A stretch of 64,000 nt of DNA. It comes from Symbiodinium natans (Eukaryota; Sar; Dinophyceae; Suessiales; Symbiodiniaceae). The DNA is taken from NCBI GenBank assembly GCA_905221605.1, contig CAJNDS010000338.1, positions 1 to 64,000 of the forward strand, written 5' to 3'. This document shows, piece by piece, positions 28,071-37,538 of the stretch (its first letter is position 1; each line of letters opens with the position of its first letter). Position numbers and translations under genes: made by a program. The notes below the pieces were generated by a model. That model saw only the letters and a list, made by a program, of their open reading frames with translations, had not been told where the DNA came from and searched no databases.

Positions 28071-28300
28071 AAAGAAAATCCATCCGTGTGTGTGAGAGAG
28101 TGAATTAAGGAATACAGTCAAAAATCCAGTCACCGGAAAATCACCAGACAGCATAGGTTTTATCGGTATTTGCGGTACTTTTGCAAAGATCAAGGCCCGC
28201 GGTGGGTCCATTGGGGGGGGGTGACCATACATATATACATATACTTTTTCAGGGATTTTTTCGGGTACCCCATTCCCTCATTCCCAATTAAGAACCAAGG

Positions 28301-28764
28301 GAAGCTGAGATAGGGAGCCCAGGGCCACCGAGGTCGCCTTAGAGGGCAAGCTCGAAGACGTCGCGAGCTCTCAAACGGTTGCCTTTAAAGAACGCAATGA
28401 AGGTGGGTTGAGGGTTTTGGGGGAGGGGGATCATGGTTCTTGTTTTTGTTGCTTCCTGGAGGGAGACTTGGTGCAGTACCGTCTATTGATCTCTATTGAT
28501 CATCACGGTCTCCATTTTTTGCCATGATTTTTTTTTTTTGCCATGGGGCCACTTGTTGCTCAGACCAAAATGCTTGACGCTTCGTAGGGCTACCTTCGGC
28601 TTGAAATCATCCAGACCATAATTGTTTTGACATCCCACTTGCAAAAGAGTCCGCTTGTAACAGCAGCTCGCTGAAGCACCTGCTGAAGTCGTGCAACCCC
28701 AGATCTTTCCTGGGCTCATCCATGCGAGATCTGCTGCTGTTGGGCTCTGGCAGCAACGTTCACT
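28301..28764. other. Unique stretch, possible minus-strand coding fragment
   Basis: On the - strand 28,719-28,483 the frame reads CQNNYGLDDFKPKVALRSVK, HFGLSNKWPHG before a Lys run. That looks protein-like but has no recognised family and no splice support. Otherwise nothing. Confidence 0.2.
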
Positions 28765-28766
28765 GG

Positions 28767-28825
28767 TTTAGGGTTTGGGGTTTAGGGTTTAGGGTTTAGG
28801 GTTTAGGGTTTAGGGTTTAGGGGTG
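28767..28825 (+). repeat. TTTAGGG array
   Basis: About eight TTTAGGG/TTTGGGG units. Confidence 0.9.
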
Positions 28826-28933
28826 TAAGCATGTCTTCCGGATGCTCCTGTCCCCAAAGCAGGTCGCGCACGAATCGATTCCAGGGTCGCCGTCGAATCC
28901 CGCAACCTTCCAGAGGGTGCTGGGTTAAGGCGG
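28826..28933 (+). CDS. Possible exon between telomere-like arrays
   Basis: One frame reads KHVFRMLLSPKQVAHESIPG, SPSNPATFQRVLG with balanced protein composition. A second frame is also open. It is flanked by TTTAGGG arrays on both sides, like the exons of the following gene. It may be a 5' exon of that gene. Low confidence. Confidence 0.25.
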
Positions 28934-28949
28934 TTAAGGGCTGACAACC

Positions 28950-29100
28950 TTTAGGGTTCAGGGTTTAGGGTTTAGGGTTTAGGGGTTTAGGGGTTTAGGG
29001 GTTTAGGGGTTTAGGGGTTTAGGGGTTTAGGGGTTTAGGGGTTTAGGGGTTTAGGGGTTTAGGGGTTTAGGGGTGTAGGGTTTAGGGTTTAGGGTTTAGG
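28950..29100 (+). repeat. Homogenised TTTAGGGG (8-mer) array
   Basis: About ten consecutive GTTTAGGG-G units between ordinary TTTAGGG units. An eight-base variant has been amplified as a block. Confidence 0.95.
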
Positions 29101-29128
29101 ACCTACGATCCTGAAGCCAAGAGCGGAC

Positions 29129-29197
29129 ATGCCGACCCCAACGCTGACGAATGACCAGCAACTGTGGGAGCTCCTGCGCCAGGACGGCGCTGCCATC
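29129..29197 (+). CDS. Multi-pass membrane gene, putative exon 1
   Basis: ATG 29,129 reads MPTPTLTNDQQLWELLRQDG, AAI. Frame-preserving donors are ATC|GAGTCC (GA, used here) or GGC|GCTGCC (GC). The unspliced frame stops at 29,218. Membership in the gene rests on position, strand and phase fit to the next exon. Confidence 0.4.
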
Positions 29198-29481
29198 GAG
29201 TCCGGATCGTCCTTTTAGGGTTTGGGGGTTTCGGGTTTGGGTTTAGGGTTACCTAAGATCGTTCTAAACCTACATGCATCCTTAACAGGGACCCGCAAAA
29301 ATGTACCCCAATTTTCCGAAACCCCCCAAAAAGACGAAAAGCTGTGCAGCCAGAAACCCTCCGCCTCCCACCGCAGTCGCCAAGGCTTTGCAATCCCTAA
29401 ACCCTAAACCAGAAACCATAAACCCCAAACCCTAAGCCCTAAGCCCTAGACCCTAAACCGTTCTAAGCCCTAAACCCTGAG

Positions 29482-29576
29482 GAGATTCGACTGGAGATTC
29501 TAAAGACCCAGGCGGAGGAGCCTGTGCCCGACCAAAATGTCCGGTGGGAGTTGGATGAGTGGCTTGGAATGGAATC
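29482..29576 (+). CDS. Multi-pass membrane gene, putative exon 2
   Basis: Acceptor CTGAG|GAG. It reads EIRLEILKTQAEEPVPDQNV, RWELDEWLGMES. A GA donor (GAATC|GACCGA) joins in phase to the next exon. It is bounded by CCCTAAA-type arrays. Confidence 0.45.
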
Positions 29577-29737
29577 GACCGAAACCCTACACCTTCAGCA
29601 GCACCCTAAACCCTAAAACCCTAAACCCCTAAACCCCTAAACCCTAAACCCTACCTAAACCCTGGACAAAATAATCCCTAAACCCCTAAACCCCTAAACC
29701 CCAAAACCCCAAACCCCAAAAAACCCTAAACCCCAAG

Positions 29738-29765
29738 GCTGCGGCAGCAGATCCAGGGCGACTTG
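29738..29765 (+). pseudogene. Truncated duplicate of the next exon's 5' end
   Basis: AAG|GCTGCGGCAGCAGATC and on to GGCGACTTG repeats the acceptor and first 28 nt of the exon at 29,919 with two differences. It is then cut directly by CCCTAAA repeats. Confidence 0.8.
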
Positions 29766-29912
29766 ACCCTAAACCCTAAACCCTAAACCCTAAACCCTCA
29801 ACCCCTAAACCCTAAACCCTAAACCCTAAACCCTAAACCCTATACCCCTAAACCCTAAACCCTAAACCCTAAACCCTAAACCCTAAACCCTCAACCCCCT
29901 CAGCCCTCAAAC
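29766..29912 (-). repeat. CCCTAAA array between duplicated exon ends
   Basis: About 20 CCCTAAA units with a few CCCTCAA and CCCCTAAA variants. It is flanked on both sides by the same exon-boundary sequence (29,728-29,765 and 29,909-29,946). Confidence 0.9.
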
Positions 29913-29918
29913 CCCAAG

Positions 29919-30013
29919 GCTGCGCCAGAAGATCCAGGGCGACTTGCAGAGCATGTCCGCGCGCATCGCGGCCCTGGAGCTGCGCCCCAACCACAGCGGC
30001 CCATCCCACAGCG
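29919..30013 (+). CDS. Multi-pass membrane gene, putative exon 3 (coiled-coil-like)
   Basis: Acceptor CCAAG|G. It reads LRQKIQGDLQSMSARIAALE, LRPNHSGPSHS, with heptad-like Leu/Ile spacing. A GT donor (AGCG|GTGCCG) fits the phase of the next exon; a GC donor at 30,022 is an alternative. Confidence 0.5.
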
Positions 30014-30443
30014 GTGCCGTGGCTTAGGGCAGTTTAGGGTTTAGGGTTTAGGGTTTAGGGTTTCGGGTTTAGGGTTTCGGGTTCAAGAGCTCCTGGTCGA
30101 GCAATTTCTCGTTTAGGCTCGTCGTTTAGAACATCGAACGAGTACCCACCCACCCGAAGTTCCCCTAGCATTAAGAAATACAAAGTTTCTTCTTATTATC
30201 AGGATGGCTCAGCAACAAAACTCATAGGGATCGCAAGGGTCTCAAGGGTTTAGGGTTTAGGGTTTAGGGTTTAGGGTTTAGGGACTCAAGGGTTTAGGGA
30301 CTCAAGGGTTTAGGGACTCAAGGGCTTCGGCTCACAAGGGTTTCGCGGCTCAAGGCCTATGCCCACGAAGCCCCGGGGCCCACCCTGAACTCTACAAACC
30401 CCACTGGAAGGTTCCTGGGTGCTTCTTCGGAGTCTTTGAGGGT

Positions 30444-30538
30444 AGGGTTTAGGGTTTAGGGTTTAGGGTTTAGGGTTTAGGGTTTAGGGTTTAGGGTTTA
30501 GGGTTTAGGGTTTAGGGTTTAGGGTTTAGGGTTTAGGG
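30444..30538 (+). repeat. TTTAGGG array
   Basis: About 13 perfect TTTAGGG units upstream of the 30,591 exon. Smaller TTTAGGG pieces at 30,028-30,085 and 30,245-30,310 include an ACTCAAGGGTTTAGGG repeat. Confidence 0.95.
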
Positions 30539-30590
30539 AAGGTGTGGTATTGGTTTCCTTACTTGTAGCTGTACTGACATCTTCAGCAAG

Positions 30591-30670
30591 GTGAGCGCCG
30601 GAGCAGCCACTCCATCTGGAAGGGGTCTTCGGATGAGCCGGGCTCCAACAAGCACAGATCCCTGGCCCAA
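30591..30670 (+). CDS. Multi-pass membrane gene, putative exon 4
   Basis: Acceptor GCAAG|GT. It reads ERRSSHSIWKGSSDEPGSNK, HRSLAQ. GC donor CAA|GCACCC. A basic, polar, probably cytosolic segment. Confidence 0.4.
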
Positions 30671-30955
30671 GCACCCCAACCCTAAGCCCTGTTTTTATTT
30701 TTTGAGGTTTTCTTTCTTTTTTTGGTGTACTAATATTATTAATAATAATTTAGGAATAAAAAATAATAATAGTAATAAGGATTTTTTTATTTTTGTTTTT
30801 GGTGATTTTTCATGACTTAGGGCTCAAGCAGGATGTCGTGTTTCCCTGTGAGTCAGCAGACTTAAAGAAGTCATGAGGAAAGAGCCCTACATTGGCTTTT
30901 TCACTTGGTGGCCCTAGTGCCCTCTGGGAAGGTCATGGGCACTTACAGGTAGGGT

Positions 30956-31058
30956 TTGGGATGTTCCCCCTTATGCAAGCCGTCCTTAGTAGGGATGATC
31001 GCACCCTCCTATTAACAATGCCTATTCAGGACTGTTAGTATACAGGGGAACATCCCAA
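30956..31058. mobile_element. MITE-like element, family GGGATGTTCCCC, intact copy
   Basis: Perfect 14-bp terminal inverted repeats TTGGGATGTTCCCC ... GGGGAACATCCCAA enclosing about 75 bp with internal GTCCTTAGTA and AGGACTGTTAGTA. No coding capacity. Other copies lie at 35,626, 43,671, 43,756, 44,619 and 52,554. Confidence 0.75.
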
Positions 31059-31165
31059 GTTGTACGTTGTTTTTGCTGCAGGATGCAGTATAGCTAGCTC
31101 TAAACGCCAGGGCACGCATGAACTCTTCGTAGGCCTAAAAGCCCAGCCATGTAGGATTCTCAACC

Positions 31166-31326
31166 CTCAACCCTAAACCCTAAACCCTAAACCCTAAACC
31201 GTAAACCCTAAACCCTAAACCCTAAACCCGAAACCCGAAGCCCTAAACCCTAAACCCCCCAAACCCTAAACCCTGAACCCTAGCCTAAACCCTAAACCCT
31301 AAACCCTAAGCCCTGAACCCTAAACC
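31166..31326 (-). repeat. CCCTAAA array with variants
   Basis: About 22 units of CCCTAAA with CCCGAAA, CCCTGAA and CCCTCAA variants. Confidence 0.9.
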
Positions 31327-31330
31327 CGAG

Positions 31331-31436
31331 GCGTGCTTTCCAACTACACCAACAACTCGGCAAACTCTGCCACGCCCACGGCGACTGCGACCACCATCCA
31401 GGTGGAGGCGCGTGTTTGGGGTCTGTCGGTCGAGTC
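31331..31436 (+). CDS. Possible exon of the membrane gene (frame unresolved)
   Basis: Acceptor CCGAG|G. The best-looking frame reads VLSNYTNNSANSATPTATAT, TIQVEARVWGLSVES, but all three frames are open. Phase does not settle the choice. Confidence 0.3.
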
Positions 31437-31544
31437 TCCCTTGATGGGCCCAAGACCCTTTACACCCCAAACCTTGAACCTTACTTAAATCCCAAACCTG
31501 AGGGTTTGGGGTTTAGGGTTTAGGGTTTAGGGTGCCCCGGACAA

Positions 31545-31790
31545 AGGGGGGGGAGCATGAGCCGCCGCCCGCTTCTGGCGAGAGGGCTTGGGATGAACCA
31601 TGCAGCCCCTGTGGCAAGGGGGATTCGGGTGTGTGTTGGAGTACCCTTCGAACCCGAACTCGCGGAAACCCCGAGATTTGGGTCTGTGTTTGCATGGCCA
31701 GATGGCATACGGTCAGGCAGAAACATTGCACGTGGCTGGGGCAGGCACTAGCTGCAGTTTCAATCCGTCAAGCCTCAACCCCTTTGCCGT
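31545..31790 (+). other. Unique GC-rich island, coding uncertain
   Basis: Two or three overlapping frames are open over about 240 bp (for example LARGLGMNHAAPVARGIRVC). No splice or motif support. Flanked by TTTAGGG to the left and CCCTAAA to the right. Confidence 0.25.
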
Positions 31791-31795
31791 AAACC

Positions 31796-32016
31796 CTATC
31801 ACCCCTAAACCCTAAACCCCTCAGCCCTAAACCTAAACCCTTAAACCCCTAAACCCCTAAACCCTTAAACCCCTAAACCCCTAAACCCCTAAGCCCTAAA
31901 CCCCGAAACCCCTAAACCCCCAAGCCCCTAAACCCCGAAACCCCGAAACCCCTAAACCCCTAAACCCTAAACCCTAAACCCTAGCCCTAAACCCTAAACC
32001 CTAAACCCCTAAAATC
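31796..32016 (-). repeat. CCCCTAAA (8-mer) variant array
   Basis: Mostly 8-base CCCCTAAA and 7-base CCCTAAA units with CCCCGAAA variants. Confidence 0.9.
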
Positions 32017-32020
32017 TTCA

Positions 32021-32122
32021 AGCGGAGTTTCCGTAGCACCCCGGGTCGCCTTCTTTGCCCCTCTCCCGGAGGTGGAGGAGACGGAAGAGATGGAGGAGAT
32101 TTCCGTTAGCTTCGAGGAGTGG
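32021..32122 (+). CDS. Multi-pass membrane gene, exon 6 (acidic linker)
   Basis: Reads SVAPRVAFFAPLPEVEETEE, MEEISVSFEEW. The Glu-rich stretch directly before the first membrane exon is a feature I recall in related dinoflagellate proteins. The GT donor is TGG|GTTTAGGG, so the first TTTAGGG-like unit itself supplies the donor. The 5' end is uncertain. It joins phase 0 to the exon at 32,747 as FEEWESAWSIPM. Confidence 0.55.
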
Positions 32123-32746
32123 GTTTAGGGTTTAGGGTTTAGGGCTTAGGGCTTAGGGCTATGGTTTAGGGTTGAGGGTTTAGGATCGCATGTAAACTTC
32201 TGGAACCATAGACCCAACCTATTTTAGGGTTTAGGGTTGAGGGTTTAGAGTTTAGGGTTTAGGGTTTAGGGTCGAGGGTTTAGGGCTTAGGGCAGCCTGT
32301 TGGGTGGAGGGTTCGGGTTTAGGGCTTGGGCTTAGGCTTAGGAAACTTCAGACAAGCCTTTCGTTTTTCAGCGTTCAGTTTGCGAGCCCCAAGGCGCCAA
32401 AGAGAGAGGCTCTCCTGACACTCAGAATATCCAGCACTGTGCAACAAGAATTGGAGTTTTTGAGGGTTTAGGGATTTAGGGTTTAGGGTTTAGGGTTTAG
32501 GACTTAGGGTTCAGGGTTCAGGGTTAAGCCTTGGCGCACAACCAAGCCCTTCCACCCCGACCCGAAAAGCCTCAAACCCCTCACTCCAAAAGCGCCTAAA
32601 GCCCTGAAGCCTAAAACCCCCCCTAAAGCCCCTAAACCCTGAACCCCCTAAAGCCCTTAAATCCGGAAAAGCCCTTCAACGCCCTAAACCCTAAAACCTA
32701 AACCCTGAACCCTAAAACCTAAACCGTGAAAAGCCCCCCCCAACAG

Positions 32747-32839
32747 GAGTCGGCTTGGAGCATTCCAATGGTCATCGGCCTCGTGCGTGCTGGCCGTTTC
32801 GACATGGCCTACGCCGTGGTTCTGCTCCTGGTGAACTGT
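32747..32839 (+). CDS. Multi-pass membrane gene, exon 7 (membrane segment)
   Basis: Acceptor AACAG|GAG. It reads ESAWSIPMVIGLVRAGRFDM, AYAVVLLLVNC. AYAVVLLLVN is a membrane segment. GC donor TGT|GCACCT. Joining to the next exon gives LLLVNCAMQIMFALIL, one continuous hydrophobic helix. This exon's 3' end and donor are duplicated downstream (32,895, 33,009, 33,134). Confidence 0.65.
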
Positions 32840-32852
32840 GCACCTTGTTTAT

Positions 32853-32893
32853 TTGGGTTTAGGGTTTAGGGTTTAGGGTTTAGGGTTCAGGGT
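32853..32893 (+). repeat. Short TTTAGGG tract between duplicated exon-intron junctions
   Basis: Five to six TTTAGGG units lying between two identical 26-bp copies of the exon 7 donor region (32,822-32,847 and 32,895-32,920). Confidence 0.9.
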
Positions 32894-32894
32894 G

Positions 32895-33175
32895 CTGCTC
32901 CTGGTGAACTGTGCACCTTGGTTTCGGGGCATCAGGGGTTTGGTGGGGTTTTGAAGACCCTCGAAACCCTCTTCTGTAAACATAACCCTCTTCTGTCTTT
33001 AATAACCCGGTGAACTGTGCACTTGGTTTCGGGTATCAGGGGTTTGGAGTTTTAGTATCAGGGGTTTGGGGTTTTAAAGACCCTTTAAACCCTCTTCTGT
33101 TTAAAGAAACCTTCTTCTGCTTTTAAAAGCCCGGTCCTGCTCCTGGTGAACTGTGCACCTTGGTTTCGGAGATCA
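32895..33175 (+). repeat. Tandem copies of the exon 7 donor region
   Basis: CTCCTGGTGAACTGTGCACC is repeated at about 32,899 and 33,138, with a truncated form at about 33,004. Each is followed by GGTTTCGG-x-ATCAGGGGTTTGG and, between copies, CCCTCTTCTGT segments. At least three copies of the GC donor therefore lie inside the intron. Confidence 0.85.
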
Positions 33176-33435
33176 GGGGTTTGGGGGTTTGGGGGTTTTG
33201 GGGTTTTGGGGTTTGGCATTTGGGGGTATACGGGTTTGGGGATTAGGTGTTCGGGGTTTAAGGGTTTTAGGGGGTTGGGGGGCCCCAGGATTGCTGTGGG
33301 TTTAGGGTTCAAGGGGCTTGAGGTCTAGGGTTGAAGGGTTAAGGGTTTAAGGGTTTAGGGTTCAGGGTTAAGGATTCAGGGTATAAGGTTTTTAGTAGGG
33401 TTTAAGGTTTAGGGTTTAAGGGTTTACCCTCCAAG

Positions 33436-33501
33436 GCCATGCAGATAATGTTCGCGCTCATCCTCCTCGATGACGGGTTCATGGGTGACGCCGCTGGGTT
33501 C
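33436..33501 (+). CDS. Multi-pass membrane gene, exon 8
   Basis: Acceptor CCAAG|GCC. It reads AMQIMFALILLDDGFMGD, AAGF. GT donor TTC|GTTTAG (GC donors two or three codons upstream are in phase as well). It continues the membrane helix of exon 7. Confidence 0.65.
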
Positions 33502-33851
33502 GTTTAGGTCTGAGTTTTAGGGTTTCAGGGTCCCTAGACCCTAAAGCCTAAACCTAAACCCTAAGCCCAAAGTACACCCTATACCCTAAACCTAGTGAGT
33601 GCTTGTGGTCTAGAGTCCTGCACCCCTGAACGCCTCCTGTGCTCCAATGGCTCTCTGTCCAGCACTTACACCGCTTTAGGTCTGGGCCCCTTAATTTGAA
33701 ATTTTCCTAAAAATATGGGACCCCTAATATAGGATTCCCCTACAATAAGGACCCAAAAAAGGTACCCCTAGTTTCGGCAACTCCAATTTGGGAGCCCTGT
33801 TATTACCCAGACCCTCTTGGGAGGATCCAAAAGGTAGAACCCCCAAGTAGT

Positions 33852-33895
33852 ACCCTAGACCTAAACCCTAAACCCTAAACCCTAAACCCTAAACC

Positions 33896-33934
<39 letters not shown>

Positions 33935-34004
33935 ACCCTAAACCCTAAACCCTAAACCCTAAACCCTAAACCCTAAACCCTAAACCCTAAACCCTAAACC
34001 CTAA
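33852..34004 (-). repeat. CCCTAAA array with CCCTCAA block
   Basis: CCCTAAA units enclose a run of about eight CCCTCAA units (33,892-33,940), a homogenised single-base variant. The ~300 bp before it (33,580-33,850) is unique with no gene. Confidence 0.9.
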
Positions 34005-34099
34005 CTATTGGGTCATTCTTAGGAACCCTTAAAGGGGATCCACTTGTGGGTCTGGGTCTCGCATACCCCGAGCAGGCCCCACTTCGAACTCTCGATAGA

Positions 34100-34210
34100 G
34101 ATTTAGGGTTTAGGGTTTAGGGTTTAGGGTTTAGGGTTGAGGGTTGAGGGTTTAGGGTTTGGGGTTTGGGGTTTGGGGTTTGGGGTTTAGGGTTTGGGGT
34201 TGAAGGTTGA
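34100..34210 (+). repeat. TTTAGGG/TTTGGGG array
   Basis: TTTAGGG units passing into a TTTGGGG variant run. The stretch to 34,470 is AT/G-rich with no supported gene. Confidence 0.9.
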
Positions 34211-34470
34211 AGGCCCAGCAGACCCATGAGTGCAACAAAGCCTCTCCTAAAACCCTTCAAAATTTGAAGTATCGGTTGAGGTTTACGGCCTAGGTTTTTT
34301 TTTTGGGGGGGGGAGTAGGATTTTTTGGGCTTGGCAATTTTGGTTTGGGGTTAAGGTCAGGGTTTGGGGTTTAGCGCTTCGTGAGGTTTGGAGTAAGGTT
34401 TAGGGGTCAGGGCCTGTTTGAGCAGAGTGTGGGGTTTGAGGTGGACCTAGGCTTTTGGGCACTTTATGCT

Positions 34471-34750
34471 GCCCTAAACCCTACACCCCAAACCCTAAAC
34501 CCTAAACCCTAAACCTTAAACCCTAAGCCCTAAGCCCTAAACCCTAAACCCTAAACCCTAAACCCTAAACCCTAAACCCTAAACCTCAACAACGCAGAAG
34601 TCTGTGGAGCCCCGAACCCCAACGAAAGCCCTGAGACCCAAAACCTTCAGACCCAGAGCCGATACTTAAAATCCTAAACCCTAAACCCTAAACCCTAAAC
34701 CCTAAACCCTAAACCCTAGGTAACCCTAAACCCTAAACCCTAAACCTTAA
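34471..34750 (-). repeat. CCCTAAA arrays with a 95-bp unique insert
   Basis: Two CCCTAAA arrays (about 34,473-34,583 and 34,668-34,750) with a short unrelated insert and no coding signal. Confidence 0.85.
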
Positions 34751-34771
34751 ATGCTGAACGTGGCGTCTCAG

Positions 34772-34833
34772 GACTTCGCGATGCAGAAGCTCAATGCCCA
34801 GATCTGGAGGACAAGCGTCGCCCACGACTACAA
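34772..34833 (+). CDS. Multi-pass membrane gene, exon 9
   Basis: Acceptor TCTCAG|GAC. It reads DFAMQKLNAQIWRTSVAHDY. The GC donor TACAA|GCGCCC leaves two bases that complete K with the next exon (AHDYKYMDLAETS). W-R-T-S-V-A-H-D matches the family as I recall it. Confidence 0.7.
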
Positions 34834-35862
34834 GCGCCCTGGACCTGCCCCTTCATGATTTGAGGGTTTAGGGTTTAGGGTTTAGGGTTTACCCCTGTGG
34901 TTTAGGGTTTGGAGCGTTCGGTTTTAGGTCTGGGTGAAAGGTTTAGGGTATAGAGGTGTAGAGGCTTAAAGGTTTGGGGCCCCGAAGCCAAGCCAAAGCC
35001 AACGCCGGTTATTCGAATGGGTTTAGGGTTTAGGTTTAGCTCCAGGGTGTTTCGTGATACAATCGTGGGACCCTTCATCCTACCTCCTTTCAGAACCCCG
35101 AATCCTATATGTACGTTGTTAAGTACCTTGATGGGAATTTGGGGGCTTGGGGGTTTGGGTTTAGGGTTGACGGGTTCAGGGTTTAGGGCTTAGGCTTTAG
35201 GGGGAAGTCTGGGGCGTTTAGGGTTTAGGGCTCATGGAAGCTGCCGCTCTCTCGGACGGCACATCTCAAACCCCAAAGCCTAAAGCCTAAACTCTGCAAC
35301 TTGGGATGTTCTAAACCCTAAGCCCCAAGCGTTGAGCCATAAACTAAACCCTTGAACTCATGAGCCGTCAACAGCCCTAAACTTGTCCCGAAACCCTAAA
35401 CTTTGTCATAGTTGGGTAACGTTTTACATTTTTAAGGGTACCTAAACCCAATAAGAAATATAAATTTAAAATTTTAATATTATCCCAACAATGAACTAGT
35501 AAACCTTGACATGAAGACCAAACTCAAGCCCAGAACCCGAGAGGCTCTGACAAGCCCAAAAGGCCTTCTTGGGGCCTATATACCTGCAGTAGGCTCCCGG
35601 CGTTACAGTGGTTTAGGGCTTCAGTTTGGGATGTTCCGCCAGAAACGAACAGTCCTTAGTAGGGATTAGAATGGGGGGTGGTATGATCCCTAGTAAGGAC
35701 CGTTAGGGAGAGGGGGAACTTAGGGTTTTGGGGTTTCACCTAAACCCTAAGCCCTAAGCCCTAAGCCCTAAGCCCTAAGCCCTAAACCCTAAACCCTAAA
35801 CCCTAAACCCTAAACCCTAAACCCTAAACCCGAAGGACTTAGGGCTGACAGAGGGTGTCGAG
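34834..35862. other. Intron 9: unique sequence, MITE copy, telomere-like arrays
   Basis: A 1,029-nt GC-AG intron. It contains TTTAGGG at 34,864-34,890 and 35,020-35,035, unique AT-rich sequence, a degraded GGGATGTTCC element (35,626-35,719) and a CCCTAAG/CCCTAAA array (35,741-35,832). The latter begins with a run of CCCTAAG variants. Confidence 0.7.
35626..35719. mobile_element. MITE-like GGGATGTTCC element, degraded copy
   Basis: Left end TTGGGATGTTCCGCC, internal CAGTCCTTAGTAGGGAT and TAAGGACCGTTAG as a near inverted repeat, right end degraded to AGGGGGAAC. Confidence 0.6.
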
Positions 35863-35941
35863 GTACATGGACCTTGCGGAAACGAGCCTCGTGACGCGGG
35901 TGTGCAACGGCGACGGTGCGCTCATCTTGTCAACGAAGCAG
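35863..35941 (+). CDS. Multi-pass membrane gene, exon 10
   Basis: Acceptor TCGAG|G. It reads YMDLAETSLVTRVCNGDGAL, ILSTKQ. GC donor CAG|GCGTGG, phase 0. It joins exon 11 as STKQASLVEQINMYL. Confidence 0.75.
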
Positions 35942-36674
35942 GCGTGGACTCGTTTTTTTTTTTTTGGGTTCAGGGCTTTGGGTTTAGGGTTTTTTGGGTT
36001 TTGGGTTTAGGGTTTAGGGTTTAGGGTTTGGGGTTTTGGGGGGAAGTTCGGGCGCCCAAAAGCCCTGAGCTCTTTGTACCCTAAAGCCACCCTGTTAGCC
36101 CTTGAGCCCTGTAAAGCCCTAAACCCTGGGAAAGCCCCTTAAGGCCCTAAATCCCAAAACCCCAACCCTAAACCCGAAACCCTAGACCGCAAACCCTGAA
36201 CCCCGAAGCCCTACACCCTAAGCCTGCTAATCCTTTGATGCAGATTCCAGGTGTTGAGGGCTTCCTATGGCTCAGAACCCCGCAGCCCCTCGCGCCCCGC
36301 TGTTTTGGGGGCTCTAGGCGGGTTGAGGGTGTAGGGTGTTGAAATTATTGAGGGTTCAGGTCCGGGGAAGTCTTGAGGTGTTTCGAGGAGTTTCCGGGAA
36401 AGTTTTGAGGAGTTTCGAGGAAAGGTTCTTGTGTTAACTTTTGCATATTCTCAAGTTACAGGGGCGTGAGGGTTTAAGGTTTTGGGTCACCCCCCCTGGA
36501 TACCCCAAGCTCTCAACCCGAAGCCCTAAACCCTCAAATTGCCCAAGCGTACCTTGATTTGGGGGAGTAGACCTACACCCCCGCCAAAACAGGGCCTAAG
36601 CGTACCTTGATGGAGGTGGGTTCGGGTATCTTGATTGTGGGTGTGCTTTGGCAGTTTGGGGGAGGTTCTTGGTA

Positions 36675-36776
36675 CCCTAAACCCTAAACCCTAAACCCTA
36701 AACCCTAAACCCTAAACCCTAAACCCTAAACCCTAAACCCTAAACCCGAAACCCTAAACCCTAAACCCTAAACCCT
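36675..36776 (-). repeat. CCCTAAA array
   Basis: About 14 units within intron 10. The rest of intron 10 (35,942-36,674) is G-rich and C-rich degenerate telomere-like text with no exon recognised. Confidence 0.9.
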
Positions 36777-36819
36777 TGGTAACCAGAAGCTTGGCAAAGT
36801 TGCCTTCGCAGCCTTGCAG

Positions 36820-36858
36820 GCTTCCCTGGTGGAGCAGATCAACATGTACTTGAAAATG
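36820..36858 (+). CDS. Multi-pass membrane gene, exon 11
   Basis: Acceptor TTGCAG|GCT. It reads ASLVEQINMYLKM. Frame to exon 12 requires a GA donor at ATG|GACACC (used here) or ACC|GACTCC two codons later. The nearby GT donor would break the frame. Confidence 0.65.
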
Positions 36859-36873
36859 GACACCGACTCCTGG

Positions 36874-37070
36874 TCTAAACCCTAAACCCTAAACCCTAAA
36901 CCCTAAACCCTAAACCCTAAACCCTAAACCCTAAACCCTAAACCCTAAACCTTAAACCCGAAACCCGAAACCCTTAACCCTTAACCCTAAACCCTCAACC
37001 CTAAACCGGAAACCCTAAACCCTAAACCCTAAACCCTAAACTCTAAACCCTCGACCCTAAACCCTAAAAT
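36874..37070 (-). repeat. CCCTAAA array with variants
   Basis: About 26 units beginning directly after exon 11, with CCCGAAA, CCCTTAA and CCCTCGA variants near its right end. Confidence 0.95.
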
Positions 37071-37429
37071 TGGTTGGGTCTATGGTTCAAGAAGCTTACA
37101 TGCGACAAGTGCTAAAACCCCTGAGCCCGGAGCCTTGAACGCTAACCCTGCAAAAGCCCAGTGCTTCCGAAATGGTTTAGGGTTTAGGGTTTAGGGTTTA
37201 GGGTTTAGGGTTTAGGATATAGGGTTCACCCTCAATAGCCGCCTTTTTGGTGTGCTGCTTCGCCGCAGAGCTTAGGGGAGAATCTCTGGAGTTTCGGACT
37301 GAGTTGCAGGGCTTGGGTCTAGCGTTTTGGGGTTTCGGGAAGTTCGAGATCTAGAGACTCACGGGATTTTCGGGGTTTTTGAGTTGTAGAGGTTTCGCCC
37401 GTATGGCAAGGACTGGTGAAGCCAAAGCC

Positions 37430-37496
<67 letters not shown>

Positions 37497-37499
37497 GCC

Positions 37500-37538
<39 letters not shown>

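Larger units (their letters stand above)
25972..28300. mobile_element. Candidate 2.3-kb composite repeat element with inverted ends
   Basis: Left end 25,972-26,000 (CCTGGTTCTTAGTAGGGAAT) and right end 28,271-28,300 (ATTCCCAATTAAGAACCAAG) are imperfect inverted repeats, about 25 matches in 29. Inside lie an AT-rich microsatellite, a poly-C run, a large CTCGAG-rich foldback and a ~90-bp satellite. There is no transposase-like frame. A shorter foldback with the same end sequence lies at 38,200-38,292, so the ends are a dispersed family. Whether the whole 2.3 kb moves as a unit is an inference. Confidence 0.4.

Noticed and set aside
28483-28719. Minus-strand 78-codon frame
   Set aside because: Part of it looks protein-like, but there is no motif, no splice support and it ends in a Lys run from an A/T tract. 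Kept only as a low-confidence remark.
29766-29912. CRISPR array (regular repeats with spacers)
   Set aside because: The 7-bp units have no spacers; the organism is eukaryotic and the islands between arrays vary greatly in length.
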